From Anaeramoeba flamelloides (Eukaryota > Metamonada > Anaeramoebidae): DNA of 64,000 nt. The notes under the pieces are model-generated. The model was not told where the DNA came from. It ran no database searches and saw only the letters and a program-made list of their open reading frames with translations. Below, one piece after another: positions 46,526 to 57,524 of the stretch. Positions within the stretch are counted from its first letter, which is position 1. Each line of letters opens with the position of its first letter. Location: assembly GCA_027625915.1 (NCBI GenBank), contig JANTQA010000032.1:10912001-10976000 (forward strand), in the 5' to 3' direction. Position numbers and translations under genes: made by a program.

Positions 46526-47461
46526 TTAATCCTCCATAAATCCGCCTGAAGTATCGTCTGTCGTCTCTGAAGTATCCATGTATGAGCTGGAAGAATTCTC
46601 AGCATCCTTTTTTTTAATTAAATTAACATTTAATTTCTGGTTCTTGGATGAACGGCGACGGAAAAGATTTTTATATTGTACCCTTACAGACTTGTCAAAT
46701 ACAATGAAGATTAAACAATAGGCAATGCCATCGAGAGTGAAATTCACGACATGCATATATCGGATCCATAGAGGGATTTTGTCTTGGAAGAATTGCAAAA
46801 TACGATGCAAGCTTGGCCATAGGTAGCACCAAATAAACACGCAAGGTATTGCCAACATTCGAAAATTCTGATAGATTTGCTTCTTTGTTTTTGTTTTAAA
46901 GTCTGGGTTAAGCTGTTTCAATTGCCTGATCGATTTTGTTATCTGAAGCAAAGAAATGACAACCAACACCAAGCAAATCAAAATTGCGATCCAATACCAG
47001 ATGTATAACGAAAGCATATACCACCCGTCGTAATAGCAATAATCCATATACTGCTTCACTTTGGGGCTTGCTATTGCTGGTGGGATCACGAAGAGAATGG
47101 ATACAATCCAATTGATCAAATGCGACCACTTGAAGAGCCTCTCGAGAAACATATTTTGCTTGTCCTTGATTAGTGCAAGATAAATGGTAATCGCAATCAT
47201 CATGGCCCAGAAGGGCGCCATTACAGAAAAAAGAATCGTCAACAAAGCCTGTCCGTGGCACAGCTTCGTGCCCTCTTTAGTTGGGATCAGCATTATGATC
47301 ACATTCAGCAAATCATAAACAGACAAACTAAATAATTGCTTTCGGCGCAGGTTCTGTTTCTTATAAAATAAAAGAAATGTAATTATGATGATAACATATC
47401 CGATAAGTGAAATATACAAAAATATGTTTGTTAGTGTTGGGGTTGGTGGTCCAATACTCAT
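46526..47461 (-). CDS. cAMP-receptor-like seven-helix GPCR
   Basis: The 311-residue intronless protein starts at the first ATG (47461; upstream in-frame codons include no ATG). A short extracellular N-terminus (MSIGPPTPTLTN) is followed by seven hydrophobic segments. Family-like features include the extracellular Cys after helix 2 (KLCHGQALLTIL) with a helix-3 motif SVMAPFWAMMIAITIYLALI, a second Cys pair partner in the loop before helix 5 (YMDYCYYDGWYM), and a helix-6/7 region with WPSLHRILQF and LDGIAYCLIFIVFDKSVR. The C-tail is basic then Ser/Thr/Asp-rich (SSSSYMDTSETTDDTS), like the phosphorylated tails of Dictyostelium cAMP receptors. It should sit in the plasma membrane and signal through heterotrimeric G proteins; the ligand cannot be told. 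Assignment to the cAR/Crl class is by pattern. Confidence 0.85.
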   Translation of the reverse strand: MSIGPPTPTLTNIFLYISLIGYVIIIITFLLFYKKQNLRRKQLFSLSVYDLLNVIIMLIPTKEGTKLCHGQALLTILFSVMAPFWAMMIAITIYLALIKDKQNMFLERLFKWSHLINWIVSILFVIPPAIASPKVKQYMDYCYYDGWYMLSLYIWYWIAILICLVLVVISLLQITKSIRQLKQLNPDFKTKTKKQIYQNFRMLAIPCVFIWCYLWPSLHRILQFFQDKIPLWIRYMHVVNFTLDGIAYCLIFIVFDKSVRVQYKNLFRRRSSKNQKLNVNLIKKKDAENSSSSYMDTSETTDDTSGGFMED

Positions 47462-49219
47462 AAGACAATGCTTGTTTTTTTTTTTTTTTATCAAAGATTT
47501 TGTTTTTTGTAAATAATAAGAAAAATAAAAAAAATAAAACTTGATTGTGGTGTTGTATTTTTTTTGGGATGAAATTTCTCTATTTACATTAACTGGATTG
47601 TTAATTCCAACAAAATTTTCCCTGAGTTTTCATTCAAAAAGAGATTAAAGTAAACTTATTGGAGAATTAAAGTCTGTAAATCAAAAAGGAAATCGAAAAT
47701 CTCAACAAAATTTTGTTGCTAAAAGAGTTTAAGGGATAATGACTCTCCAACAACCGGGAAAAATTTGAATGTACTTTATTGATAACATTCTCTACTTACA
47801 GATTTTTAAAAGGCAAAGTGTCAAAAAATTCTGATAGACGAAGAAATCCAGAAAAGAAAATTTCTTGAGTTAGTTAAAAGTTTTTTTCCATATTTTTTCT
47901 GAAAAAGAAAAGATTTAAATTCATCTTATTTCTCAGATTAGAAAAATTTTTTACCATTTATATTGTTGTTTCCATCATACTACAATAACAAGTCTTTATT
48001 ACCAGTAATATTAAAAAAAAGATTTTTATTCTTATTTGAGATAATTCTTTTGGTTCTCCATAAAATGATATTTTATCAATATATTGGAAAATATTTATAT
48101 TGTTTTTAGATAGATAATTATAATTATTAAATTTTTAAGCTACTTAATAATTTTACTTATAAACAATGTTTTTGTTTTAAGATGAATTTAGATTTTTCAG
48201 AATAAAATTTTCTTGTAGATTTTTGAGAATTTTGTAATTTTATATTCAAAATTGAAAATAAACTTTTTTTCTGACAAAAATGATTTAAATTGTTTTCATG
48301 AATCTTGTGAATAAGACCAAACAATTTGTTAAAATATTTTTTTATATTTTTTTCTATTTTTTTCATTTTTTTGAATTCAGAAAAATAGCCGTTTTCAAAC
48401 TTTTAAGAATAAAAATTATTTACTTAATAAATCTCAATCCCCTTGATAAAATCATGATAAACTTCTATCAAATTATTATTTATTTAATCAACTATACTCT
48501 AATTTTACTAATTACACAAGATTTAAATTGAAAGATTAATGATTCAAAATAATAAAAATTAAAAAATTTTCTTTCAAAATTAAGATTTTCAAACATACTA
48601 AAAATATTTTTTACCATTTTCCAAATTTTTCCTTTATAATTGCGATTTTCAAAGAAATCGACTGCAATTTATGTCTTTTTGTTTGAAAAGGGACCTAGAA
48701 AAGGAATTGAATTTTTTTCCCATTTATAATTCAAATACCAATACTGATAAATTCCAAGAAATTTAAACAAATGATTATTCAATTTCAATTCTTTTTAATA
48801 TTCTAACTCAACGTTACAAACAACCCCTGAGAAAGATTATTTTGAAGATAAACCAATTTTAACAAGTTTTTTTAAATTTATTTGAATAAAATTCTTTCTT
48901 AAAAGTTGAGGAAAACAAAAAATTCTAAAATCAAAAAGATAGTAATAGTTTTCAGAAATTTAATTTAATTTATTTATAAAATGAAAAATATACTTCACCA
49001 TTTTCAAGAATAAACTTAATTGCTAAAAAAATAATATATAACTTTTTTTCGGTTTTATATCAAAAAAATGTGAATTTTAGATTATAAAAAATAGACTCAA
49101 ATTAATTAATTGTTTAGATCGTGGTAACTTATCAATTTAATGAGTTGTTAAACAGATTACAAAAAAAAAAAAAAAAATTAAGATCTTGTAAAGATTTCAT
49201 TTTATTTTTTTTAAAATAA
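47462..49219. other. AT-rich intergenic, no gene supported
   Basis: A segment near 48660-48745 (GGGACCTAGAAAAGG, TTTTTCCCATTTATAATTC, AATACCAATACTG) resembles the right part of the small foldback family (55163, 20456). The two overlapping frames at 48157-48531 on opposite strands have no family resemblance. Confidence 0.4.
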
Positions 49220-49594
49220 TAAACTCTTTTTCAGATATTTTGACTCACCTGAAATAATAAAATGAAAAAAAAAATAAAAAAATATCCTTTAGTGTTCAAG
49301 AACAAAAATAATTAAATCTCATTTGTAATTCACTTTTAAATCGTTCTAAATATATAAAAAACTGATATATTAAAAATTAAAAAAAAATAAAAACCAAAAA
49401 CTCAAAAGAAATGGGTCAAATTTTTTGAAATGAGTATTGTGGATTTTTTATTACCGGTTTTTCACTGGAAAAAAGTTTAATAAGAAGATTATTTGCTAAT
49501 AATACAATTCATTTTAAAAGACATTACCTTCTATAATTTTTCTAAGTGTTTATTAGTCTTTTCGAAGATTATTTTTTTTTTATACTTGATCTAC

Positions 49595-49627
<33 letters not shown>

Positions 49628-49762
49628 GGAAAAACAAAAATTCGAAGAAATGAAACTGATTCAAAAATTTCAAAATTTATCTTTGTGAAAAATCTGGTAC
49701 AAACCCTCAAAACAACTTCTATTAACATTATAAAGTAAGTCATATTTTTTTAAAAAATAGTT
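49220..49762 (+). mobile_element. TA-group element (620-bp class), copy 4
   Basis: TAAACTCTTTTTCAGATATT with TTGACTCACC at the left; the right end near 49728-49762 carries ATTAACATTATAAAGTAAGT. Internal A tract at about 49593-49619. More diverged than copies 1 and 3. Confidence 0.7.
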
Positions 49763-50283
49763 GATATTCAGAATATTTAATCAATATCCCAATTAGAAAG
49801 GCTAATGGTCATTTAATATGTTTTTTATTTACCTTTAAAATGATAATATAGTTTTGAATTTTTACTAATATTTTCAATTAATCAAAAAAATGAAATTTCC
49901 AAGTTTTGGAAATATCCTAGATCTTGTTTTGATGGTAATTTGCTTTTTTTAACAGAATAATTCTGAGGACAAAAAATTTGTGTTATGAAGAAATGTAAAT
50001 TATATATCTTAAAATTTATGGTTTTTTTGATGAATATTGATTTTGATAAGAAAATATTTTTCAAATCAAGATAATCTTTTTGAATTTATAAACCGAGATT
50101 TCTTTTTTTAATTTTTATTTTGAATTTAAAAATGAAAGCATTAAAATAAGTATTATAAAAATATGAAATTAATTCTTTATTGGATTATGTTTAGTAAAAG
50201 TATTCTTTGTATCAACACTTTGAAGAACAAACAAAGAATCAAGCAAGCAAGCAAGCAAACAAACAGATAGATAAAGAAATAAA
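49763..50283. other. Intergenic, possible old LINE end
   Basis: AAGAAATGTAAATTATAT at about 49987 resembles the LINE 3' signature. A (AAGC)n-like run lies at 50246-50262. This stretch includes the 3' flank of the B-box/SPRY gene. Confidence 0.35.
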
Positions 50284-53200
50284 TTAGAAAAAAAAAGACC
50301 TTTTTTTAATATTTTTATCATTTTCGATATCATAAGCAAAGGGAGAACTCCCAAGATTAATTTGAAATTTAACAGATCCATGATTCCAACCAAATGCAGG
50401 TGCAATAAAATTCTGAAATAATTTATTACCCTTCCCAACAACATTTAACTTTTGACCATTTAATGTATAAAAGGCATATTTATCTTTAAAATTGATCGCC
50501 AAACCAACGATATCATTAATATTAAATAGAGGACCATACTTATCTCCAAATCCGTCGTTTATAAAACATTTACCATCGTCACTATGATAACCAATCGAAT
50601 CTCTCCAACCTGGCATGCCCATTAATAAATGGTTATATGGTACTGCACCAACACCAAAAGCCGTGTTTTCGCTCATTTCTAATAGTTTCACTTCAAAATA
50701 AAGGAAATAATTTAAAATATTTGGCGAAAGCAATTTTTTCGATTTTATTGTTATAGGATGATCATACGTACCATTGAACGTTATGATTTTTTGTTTTGAA
50801 TCATAGTTCATTTCGGGATAAAAGAATGCGATTTTAAAATTATCAAGTATATCATAAACATTGATAATTTTTTTTGGTCCACGCTTGTGTAATGTTAAAC
50901 TTCCGTCATACTTTTTTTCATCCTGATTACCATCAATTTCTTTTTCTTTTTCTTTTTCTTTTTCTTTTTCAATCTTATTTTCCTTTTCCTTTCCTTTTCC
51001 CTTTTCTTTTTGTTTTTCATTATTGATTTCGTTTTTGTTTTTATTTTCCTTTTGTTTTTTTCTTCTTTCCCTTTCCATTATAGCCACCAAGTCAATTTCT
51101 GATAAGTATGTTTTAATATTTGAAGATGCCAAAAATTTCATTTTCAATCTAACCGTATCCCCGTATCTTCTTTTTTTTTGAACATCATGCATTTCAATTT
51201 CATTATCAATTTCAAGGAATAAATTACGTATTAAAGAAGAACGTGCCACAAAAACAAATTCACTAGGTGTTAATAATTCCACCTTTTTAACCCCCTTCTC
51301 TTTCTCCCCCCCCCCCTCCTTCTCCCCACCCTTCTTCTGTTGATGTTTCTCTTTTTCCGCCCACTTACTCTGATTCTTTTTTAATTCTTCAGTTATTGTT
51401 TGGCTAATAGATCGTTTACCCATATCTTCTTTTTCAATCCCCTTTATTTCGCCTTCTTCTCTCTCAATCTCTTTATCATTTTTGTCTAATAAATTAAATT
51501 TGATTTTTATTTTCTCATTTTTTGAAGAAATTAATTCAATATTTTCCTTCTTTGTCGCATTGTTATTAAGAATTGTTATTTTTTTAATTGAATTTAATGA
51601 TGTTGTTATATCTAAATCGTCTTGAAAATATTGTTTTTCAATTGTTGGTAATTCAATTTTTTTTGAAGAAATTTTTGCAAGACGCTTTATATTCAGCGCA
51701 TTTTTAATCCAATGAGTGTGATCTGAATTTTGGATTGCCTTTTTAATATTTGATATATTTGTTTTTATATTCTTTTCAATTTTTTTATTTTTTTCCAAAG
51801 TTACAATTTTTTTGTCAATGTTAATAATTTGCACATCAATTTTGTTATCAACTTCTGCACGCAAAGATTTTATTTTATTTTCCACTTCTTGATATAAAAT
51901 TTTGGATTTTTGTGTAATTTTTGCATATGCTTCTTTTTTTTGTTTTGTCAAATTATTTTTTTCCTTTAAAAGTATTTCATGATTTTCGTTCATTAAATTT
52001 GAACTGTTTTTTATTAATTCACATGCTTCAATCATTTCTTTTGGTTGGAAATACAATTCACATGCTTTCTCTGGTTTAATAACACCATGCTTCTGATGCG
52101 ATTCTACAAGACAATCCAAGCAAATTAATTTCTCACATTCGGGGCAATAAAGTGTAACTAAACTTTCTTCATGAACCTCGCAAAAATGCTGTATTTGCTT
52201 TTCCTCAGCATTTTCTTCCCTTTTAACTATTTTGAATATATTACATTATATACAATTATATATAGATATGAGACATAAAAATAGGGTTTTAATAAGTTTG
52301 TGAAATCCATCATTTTTAATAAGAATTAAAAACTTATTGTTGAATTTTTTTTTTAACATTTTTCTGTATGGATTAAATTCAGATCTTAACTAATGAATAT
52401 TAATAAAATACATTATCGGAGTTAAAGCCGTTTTAAAAAATTCCTGAAAATAGGTATATAAAAGTTTCTCAACTATTTATAGATATTTTTGAAAACTTTT
52501 TTAAAACATCATTACATATATTTTTATTTTCCTTCAACAAATAATAAAATAAAGAAAAAAAAAGAAAACTTGAATATATTTGAACTAATCTAATTAAAAA
52601 TGAACTCTTTTCCAGTCAAAGCGAGCCCAGTTTAATTGAAGAGATCAATACGAATTGTCTGAGTTTTTATCCAATATTCTTTTCAAAAAAAAACTTTGGA
52701 TTTTTGATCAAGTTTTATTTTTCTTTTTTTATTTATTTTTTCATATTTATCTTTAAATTTGTTTTTTTTTTTTACATTTTTTTTTTTTAAATTTGGAAAA
52801 AGTCAATTTAAAAAACGTTGTTTTGAAAAAAAAAAATTTTTGAAAAAACAAATTTACATTAAGATAATTGTGACTATGTAATACCTTTTAAAATGAATAC
52901 GTTTACAATTAGAAAATCTTATTGTCAAAAATTTTAATTTACAAAAGAAGTTGTGAAATTTTGAACGATATGTTTCAAATGAAATGGGATTAAAAAATTT
53001 TTTAACATTTTATTTTTTTGAAAATTTGTCGTTTGTCCAGGTATTTCTTTTATGGATGTCAACTCTAATCTGAAGTTTATTATTTCTCTGATTTCTGAAC
53101 AATTGTAATTTGGTCGATTTTTATAAAAAAAAATTGAATTTTTCATTCTTGTCTGGGATACCTTTTGAGTGAAATGGGGTTTATAAATATGAACCATTAG

Positions 53201-54816
53201 GCTCATTATTCTTAAAATGGGAATACTAAAATTAAAAAGTTGATCAAAAGATTTTTTTTTTTTTTCTATCATTTTTTTTTTTTAAAAAAAACTTTTCATC
53301 AAACCAAAGATAATTTTATTAATATTAGAAGAAAACATAATGAGAATTATTAATAACCCAATGAAAGAAAGAAAACATACACATTTTGGGAATCCAAATT
53401 AACATAACCATTCGGGAAAAAAAGTTCAACAGGATTTTTAATTGATAACCTTAACCGAACCTGAAAATGAAAAGTAAGATCAATTATAAAAGAAAAAATA
53501 AATGATTCAAAACAAAATGGAGGATCAAACACAGTAACTGTTTTTCTAATACTATCTTTGATATACGAGTTTTTCTTTGATTGATCAATTCATAAAAATT
53601 TGTTCAAAAAATATACTATTTTTGAGATCTCCAAAACCACTCCTTGGATTTTGATATGATCAAGGAATGAGAGATTTAAAATAGTTTTCATTGATTTGAT
53701 TGAAAATAATATAATGGATTATTATTTAAAGTTAATTTATTTCTTCTATTAATTGATCTCACTTTTTATTTTCAGGTTCTATTAATGTTATTAATTAAAA
53801 AGCCTTTTTTTTACTTTTAATCCAAAACAGCCCAGAAAAATTTTCTCGCTTTATTTCGAAATAATTTTTTTAGTGTTCAAACGAAATGTTTACTTGAGCA
53901 GGATTAACACTAAATCTCGAGATGTGTTTATATTCATCTCAAATTCTATGGTTCAGTTTTTATTTGAAAAAGTGATGCTCGAAACCAATTAGTATTTTAA
54001 TTTTTTCTTTTCATTATTATTGCTGTGGTAAAAAAACGCGTACTAAAAGTTTTCAAAAATGCGACCCTAAAAAAACAAATTAAAACTGGTGAACCCAGCA
54101 GTTTTAGCAAAAATTGTAAAATTTTTAGTACTCACTTTTAAACAGCTGTAATATTTAAATTTTGTCTTTTTTCTATTTTTTTTTTATTTAGATTTTTGAT
54201 CCTTTTCATTTCGTTTGTTCGATCAAATATAACGTTTGAACATATTGTGAAATACTATTAAATGGGCTAACATCTAATTGATAATAAACTTTTCAAAAAT
54301 AGTCACTTAATAATTGAAATTATTACTGTTCTAATTTTGTTTTTTTTTTTCAAAGCAAATTTTTTGCTAAAATAAAATACGGTCAAAACTCAAAGAATTT
54401 TAAATGGACAAAAATTCTGTTTACTGGTTTGGATTTTTTTTAAAAGTGTTTTTTGAGGTGGCTTTATTCTCAAAATTTTGATAATAATGTGATCTCAATG
54501 AATCAACTTTTAAAATTTGGGAAAAAAGTGGTATTGAATGGATCAGACCCCAAAGAAGTAAATTCAAAAAAAAAAAAAAAAAAAGAATACCTTTGTTAAT
54601 TTGGTTCCTTGTGTGGTTGCTAAAAACCGTAATGCTGTGTATTACGTTGTCACACAACTGGCAATATGACTTGTTACAGTCAATACAATTTATAGATGCT
54701 GGGGTTTGTTTATTTCCACAATTAGAGCACAAGACGAGATCTTCTTTTGTCAAACCTTCGTTGTTGCTTTCCTTTGGTTTCTTTTCAGGAATGGCAAAAT
54801 CAGTCGGAAAATACAT
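50284..54816 (-). CDS. Two-B-box, coiled-coil, SPRY (TRIM-like) protein, two exons
   Basis: Exon 1 (54816-54591) and exon 2 (52226-50284) join across a 2,364-nt intron (donor GTATTC, acceptor CAAAATAG). Both sites are phase 1 and the total is 2,169 nt, giving 722 residues. B-box 1 uses Cys30, 33, 44, 47, 52, 55, His60 and His68 (CSNC...CIDC...CQLC). B-box 2 uses Cys91, His94, Cys103, 106, 111, 114, His119 and His122 (CEVH...CPEC...CLDC...HQKH). A coiled coil follows (about 130-245), then Lys/Glu-rich low-complexity sequence (a TTTTTC microsatellite encodes it near 50940-51060) and a C-terminal SPRY domain (about 585-705) with GWRDSIGYHSDDGKCF and FGDKYGP, closest in style to RanBP9/RanBPM SPRY domains. 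No RING finger precedes the B-boxes, so it is probably a scaffold rather than an E3 ligase. The 3' part is well supported; the first ATG could have a further upstream exon. Confidence 0.85.
50935..51065 (-). repeat. (TTTTTC)n microsatellite in coding sequence
   Basis: Repeats of TTTTTC and TTTTCC on the plus strand encode a run of Glu-Lys on the minus strand within the B-box/SPRY protein. Confidence 0.75.
52601..53184 (+). mobile_element. TA-group element (560-bp class), copy 4
   Basis: The left tip TGAACTCTTTTCCAGTCAAA is diverged; the right tip ends GGGATACCTTTTGAGTGAAA, GGGTTTATA. Internal words AACATTAAGATAATTGTGAC and TTAAAATGAATACG are diverged from the other copies. It lies in the intron and is the oldest-looking copy of this class. 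Confidence 0.65.
53386..53462 (-). other. Exon-like segment in the intron
   Basis: On the minus strand a strong acceptor (TTACTTTTCATTTTCAG) precedes VRLRLSIKNPVELFFPNG, YVNLDSQN and then a donor-like GTGTATGTTTTC. It cannot be an in-frame exon of the surrounding gene because entry in phase 1 meets a stop. The flank is related to the foldback at 28256, so it may be carried sequence. No family is recognised. Confidence 0.3.
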
Positions 54817-55162
54817 AACAAGAAAATCCTACAAGAAATGTTTTTTTAAAAAAAAATGATTATTCTGTTGAAATAAATAATCGCATTAGTTTTCAAGGCT
54901 TTTCGAATTGGAAAGTGTTGTAGTGTCTTTAGAAATTGTCTGGGCACTTTGAAAAGAAACAATAATTTGTAAAAGGAATGTGAGTTTTTCTTGGGTCTAT
55001 CCTTTGACAAATTTCCCCTACTTTTTTGCAAGATTAGTTGATTAAGCTTTGTCTTCTGAGATTTTAAAAACGTGTTTTGAAAAACACTGAGTACGGTTAA
55101 CAAACTTCCAAAAACCCTTTTTCATTATTCTTTTAAATGACTATGGAATTTTTTAACAAAGA
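54817..55162. other. Upstream of the B-box/SPRY gene
   Basis: A minus-strand 85-codon frame (54846-55103) is basic and somewhat less AT-rich than its surroundings, but I recognise nothing in it. It may be 5' untranslated sequence or an additional exon of the adjacent gene. Confidence 0.35.
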
Positions 55163-55342
55163 AATTCAAATACTGGTATTTGAATTTTAAATGCGTAAGA
55201 ATTTTCACTTCCTTTTCCATTTCCGATTTCAAACAAAGTCACAAATTACTACCTACTTGTTTGAGTACTGTATTTATAAAAAAGGAATCTAGAAAACGAA
55301 GTGAAAATTCATACGCATTGATAATTCAAATAACAGTAATAT
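55163..55342. repeat. Small foldback (~45-bp arms)
   Basis: Left arm AATACTGGTATTTGAATTTT, AAATGCGTAAG, AATTTTCACTTC; right arm is its inverse (GAAGTGAAAATTCATACGCA, then AATTCAAATAACAGTA). Relatives occur at 20456, 21310-21480, 26280-26390, 43340-43490 and 48660, some nested in other elements. Confidence 0.7.
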
Positions 55343-56129
55343 GTTTTGAAAGATAAAATATATGTAGCTTTTAAGGGCTGTCAAAATTGTTGAGAAAGTT
55401 GAGATTCCTTTCAAGATACAAAACACGTTTCGTAACTAAAAAGAATAGTGAGTATTGAGTTTTTATTAAAATTTAAACTTTAAAGTTTTTTTTCAAGAAT
55501 TTTCAAACTAGATCAAAAAAATACTTTTTTAGAGGACATAAAACCTGTTTTTCAAAAAAAGTTGTAATTATTTTTTTTTTTTATTGTTGAGCAGAGGTGA
55601 TTCAACAAAATTACCTCCTATTTGCCTGAAACTCTAAAATTGTATTTAGGGTTTTTTTATCCTAACTGTAGTGTAAGCAGGATTACAGCTCAAAGGATAT
55701 CTTTTCTTTAAAAAATGAAAAGAATAAATTATTTCGGAAAAAAGACAAGAAAAAGAGAAAGAAAAGCAAGAAATGAAAGAGTCAAAAAATAATAGAAAAT
55801 AAGTAAAAACTTCAGTGAAAAGTTTTTTTTTGTTCCCCAAGTGTTGAATGGGCTGGTGGTTGTTTCCTTTTATGTCGATTTTTTTGGATCGCCACCATAG
55901 GTTGTTTTAATAAAGAGTTCTAAATATTTGAACAACTATAGATCAAATGAAAAAGGCTGTTTATTAAATTTTGATTTAGAACTTTATAGATGGGTTGAAT
56001 CTAAAAAGCTCTGGTTTTTAAGAATAAGATTTGGTTTTCGAAATTTTCTTTTCAGTTGCTTTGCTTTTTTTTTTGTGTTATTTTTTTTTTTATTATTTTA
56101 TTTTTTTTTTTTTTTGTAAGTTTCCCAAA
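55343..56129. other. Intergenic, no gene supported
   Basis: A weak open stretch (55928-56050: NEKGCLLNFDLELYRWVESK) has a protein-like look but no support. A small hairpin AGAGGTGATT...AATTACCTCCT lies near 55594-55620. T tracts lie near 56066-56116. Confidence 0.35.
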
Positions 56130-56345
56130 TCTTGTTTTCGCAAAATCCCAGTACAAGATACCGACTCGACAGCAAAAACCCAGTCAAAGTAACGACTCGA
56201 CAGATAGTACGGAAAGGTTCAATTCGGTTCACTTTGGTTGGTTTCAGATCGCATTCGTTGGATTCAGTTCAGTTGCATAAGTCCTCGTCGAAGATCTGAT
56301 CATGAACAAGTTTGGTTGGGTTAGTCATGATCAGGTCAACCAATT
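56130..56345. other. G+C-rich island with short tandem duplication and hairpin
   Basis: About 44% G+C by count over 56161-56340, roughly twice the local background. It contains a ~31-bp tandem duplication (CCCAGT ... CGACTCGACAG, second copies at 56162-56172 and 56193-56203) and a perfect 10-bp inverted repeat CTGATCATGA (56296-56305) / TCATGATCAG (56325-56334). GGTTCAATTC at 56217-56226 resembles a Pol III B box, but no A box was found. Class unknown. Confidence 0.5.
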
Positions 56346-56475
56346 CTTATAATGATTTTTTATACTTTTTACCTTTCCCAAACACCTAAAAAAAACAAAA
56401 AGAGAAGGAACATAGAGCCCAAGTAACTTAAGAAGGGAAATTTGGAAAAGGTAAAAAGTATAAAAAATAAAAAGT
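56346..56475. repeat. Inverted repeat (~28-bp arms)
   Basis: TTTTTATACTTTTTACCTTT with CCCAAA near 56357-56383 is inverted as TTTGGAAAAGGTAAAAAGTA, TAAAAAAT near 56441-56470. It directly borders the G+C-rich island. Confidence 0.65.
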
Positions 56476-56489
56476 TGTAATTATATTAT

Positions 56490-57480
56490 TATTGATGGAA
56501 GAAGTGTAAATTACAACTTAAATATCCTTATACTGAAATTTCCTCAAAGATAATTTAAGTGCAAAATTATAAATTTCAGGATTTTTCAAGGAATAGATAA
56601 CCCCGCTTTTTTTTATTTTTAAAAAGCCAGAAATTGAAAAGAATATATGGAAAAAGAAAAAGAAATTTAAAAAGGTTTATAAGAAGCAATTGGTAAAAAA
56701 TCAAAAAAAAAAAAAAAACCAAGGCTATATTTAATTATGAGATACCATAATTATAACCACGATACTTTTGGTTGATTTAATAATTTGATAATTGATCGTG
56801 TATGTTCACTTTATTATCTGGTGTTATTTTAGTGAATTAAAAAAAAATATGCCGATTATAATTCTCTTGATAGGTAATATTTTTAATGTCACCAATACAG
56901 AATGATAATTTGCTTATTTTTGAGAACTGGACAAAATTTTCAGAGTTATTATTAAGAAGGTTTTATTTAATCTAAATAATTTTAATAAAAACCAAAACAA
57001 AAAAAACAAAAAATATATTTTCAATTTTATTCTTGAAAATTCAATAAAAAAATCGTAAAAATTATTCCATTTTTTTAATAATTTTCAAAATTTTTCACTA
57101 CAACAGAATTTCCCAAAATCACTTTTAAATTCCCTAACACTGCTAAAAATATCAATTTGCTCTCTAATATCTTGAAATAATATTTTTTATTTATATTGTT
57201 TGTTAAAAACATTCAAATTGGATGAATTAGATGATTAAAAAAACTCTTTTAATTGTCTCTTTGTTTGAAAATTAGTATAAGATGTTATACTTGATCTATA
57301 CAAACTTTACTAATTTGATTTATCCTACAACTAATCTAATTTTAATAATTAGAAACTATCAACATCATCCTAAAAAGTTATAATGAATAACAATAAATAA
57401 CAATTCACAATTTGAAAATAGCCAAAATTGATAGAGTAAGAAAGTGGAAAGAAGTTGATCTAAAGAATAAGCAAATTAAA
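56490..57480 (-). mobile_element. LINE 3' end, copy 5
   Basis: The minus strand at 56600-56500 encodes LKNPEIYNFALKLSL and a decayed end followed by GTAATTTACACTTCTTCC and an AAT-rich tail. The segment 56680-56850 resembles 30400-30560. The 5' limit is not visible; sequence to about 57480 has no other assignment. Confidence 0.5.
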
Positions 57481-57524
57481 ACATCTCCGTAGATATGTTA
57501 TTTTCTGTCATTTTTTTATCCTAT

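Larger units (their letters stand above)
52227..54590 (-). other. 2.36-kb intron of the B-box/SPRY gene
   Basis: Contains the TA-group element at 52601-53184 and a segment (53290-53720) related to the foldback at 28256-29179. The rest is AT-rich with no recognised feature. Confidence 0.7.

Noticed and set aside
46908-47261. 117-codon minus-strand frame overlapping the receptor
   Set aside because: Alternative-frame shadow of the GPCR with no family resemblance or membrane pattern.
52934-53272. 112-codon minus-strand frame in the B-box/SPRY intron
   Set aside because: It overlaps the right part of a TA-group element and the poly-T flank; the corresponding region of other copies is not open.
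56217-56226. GGTTCAATTC as evidence of a tRNA-derived SINE
   Set aside because: No A box at a suitable distance, no poly-A or repeat tail and no second copy in the window.
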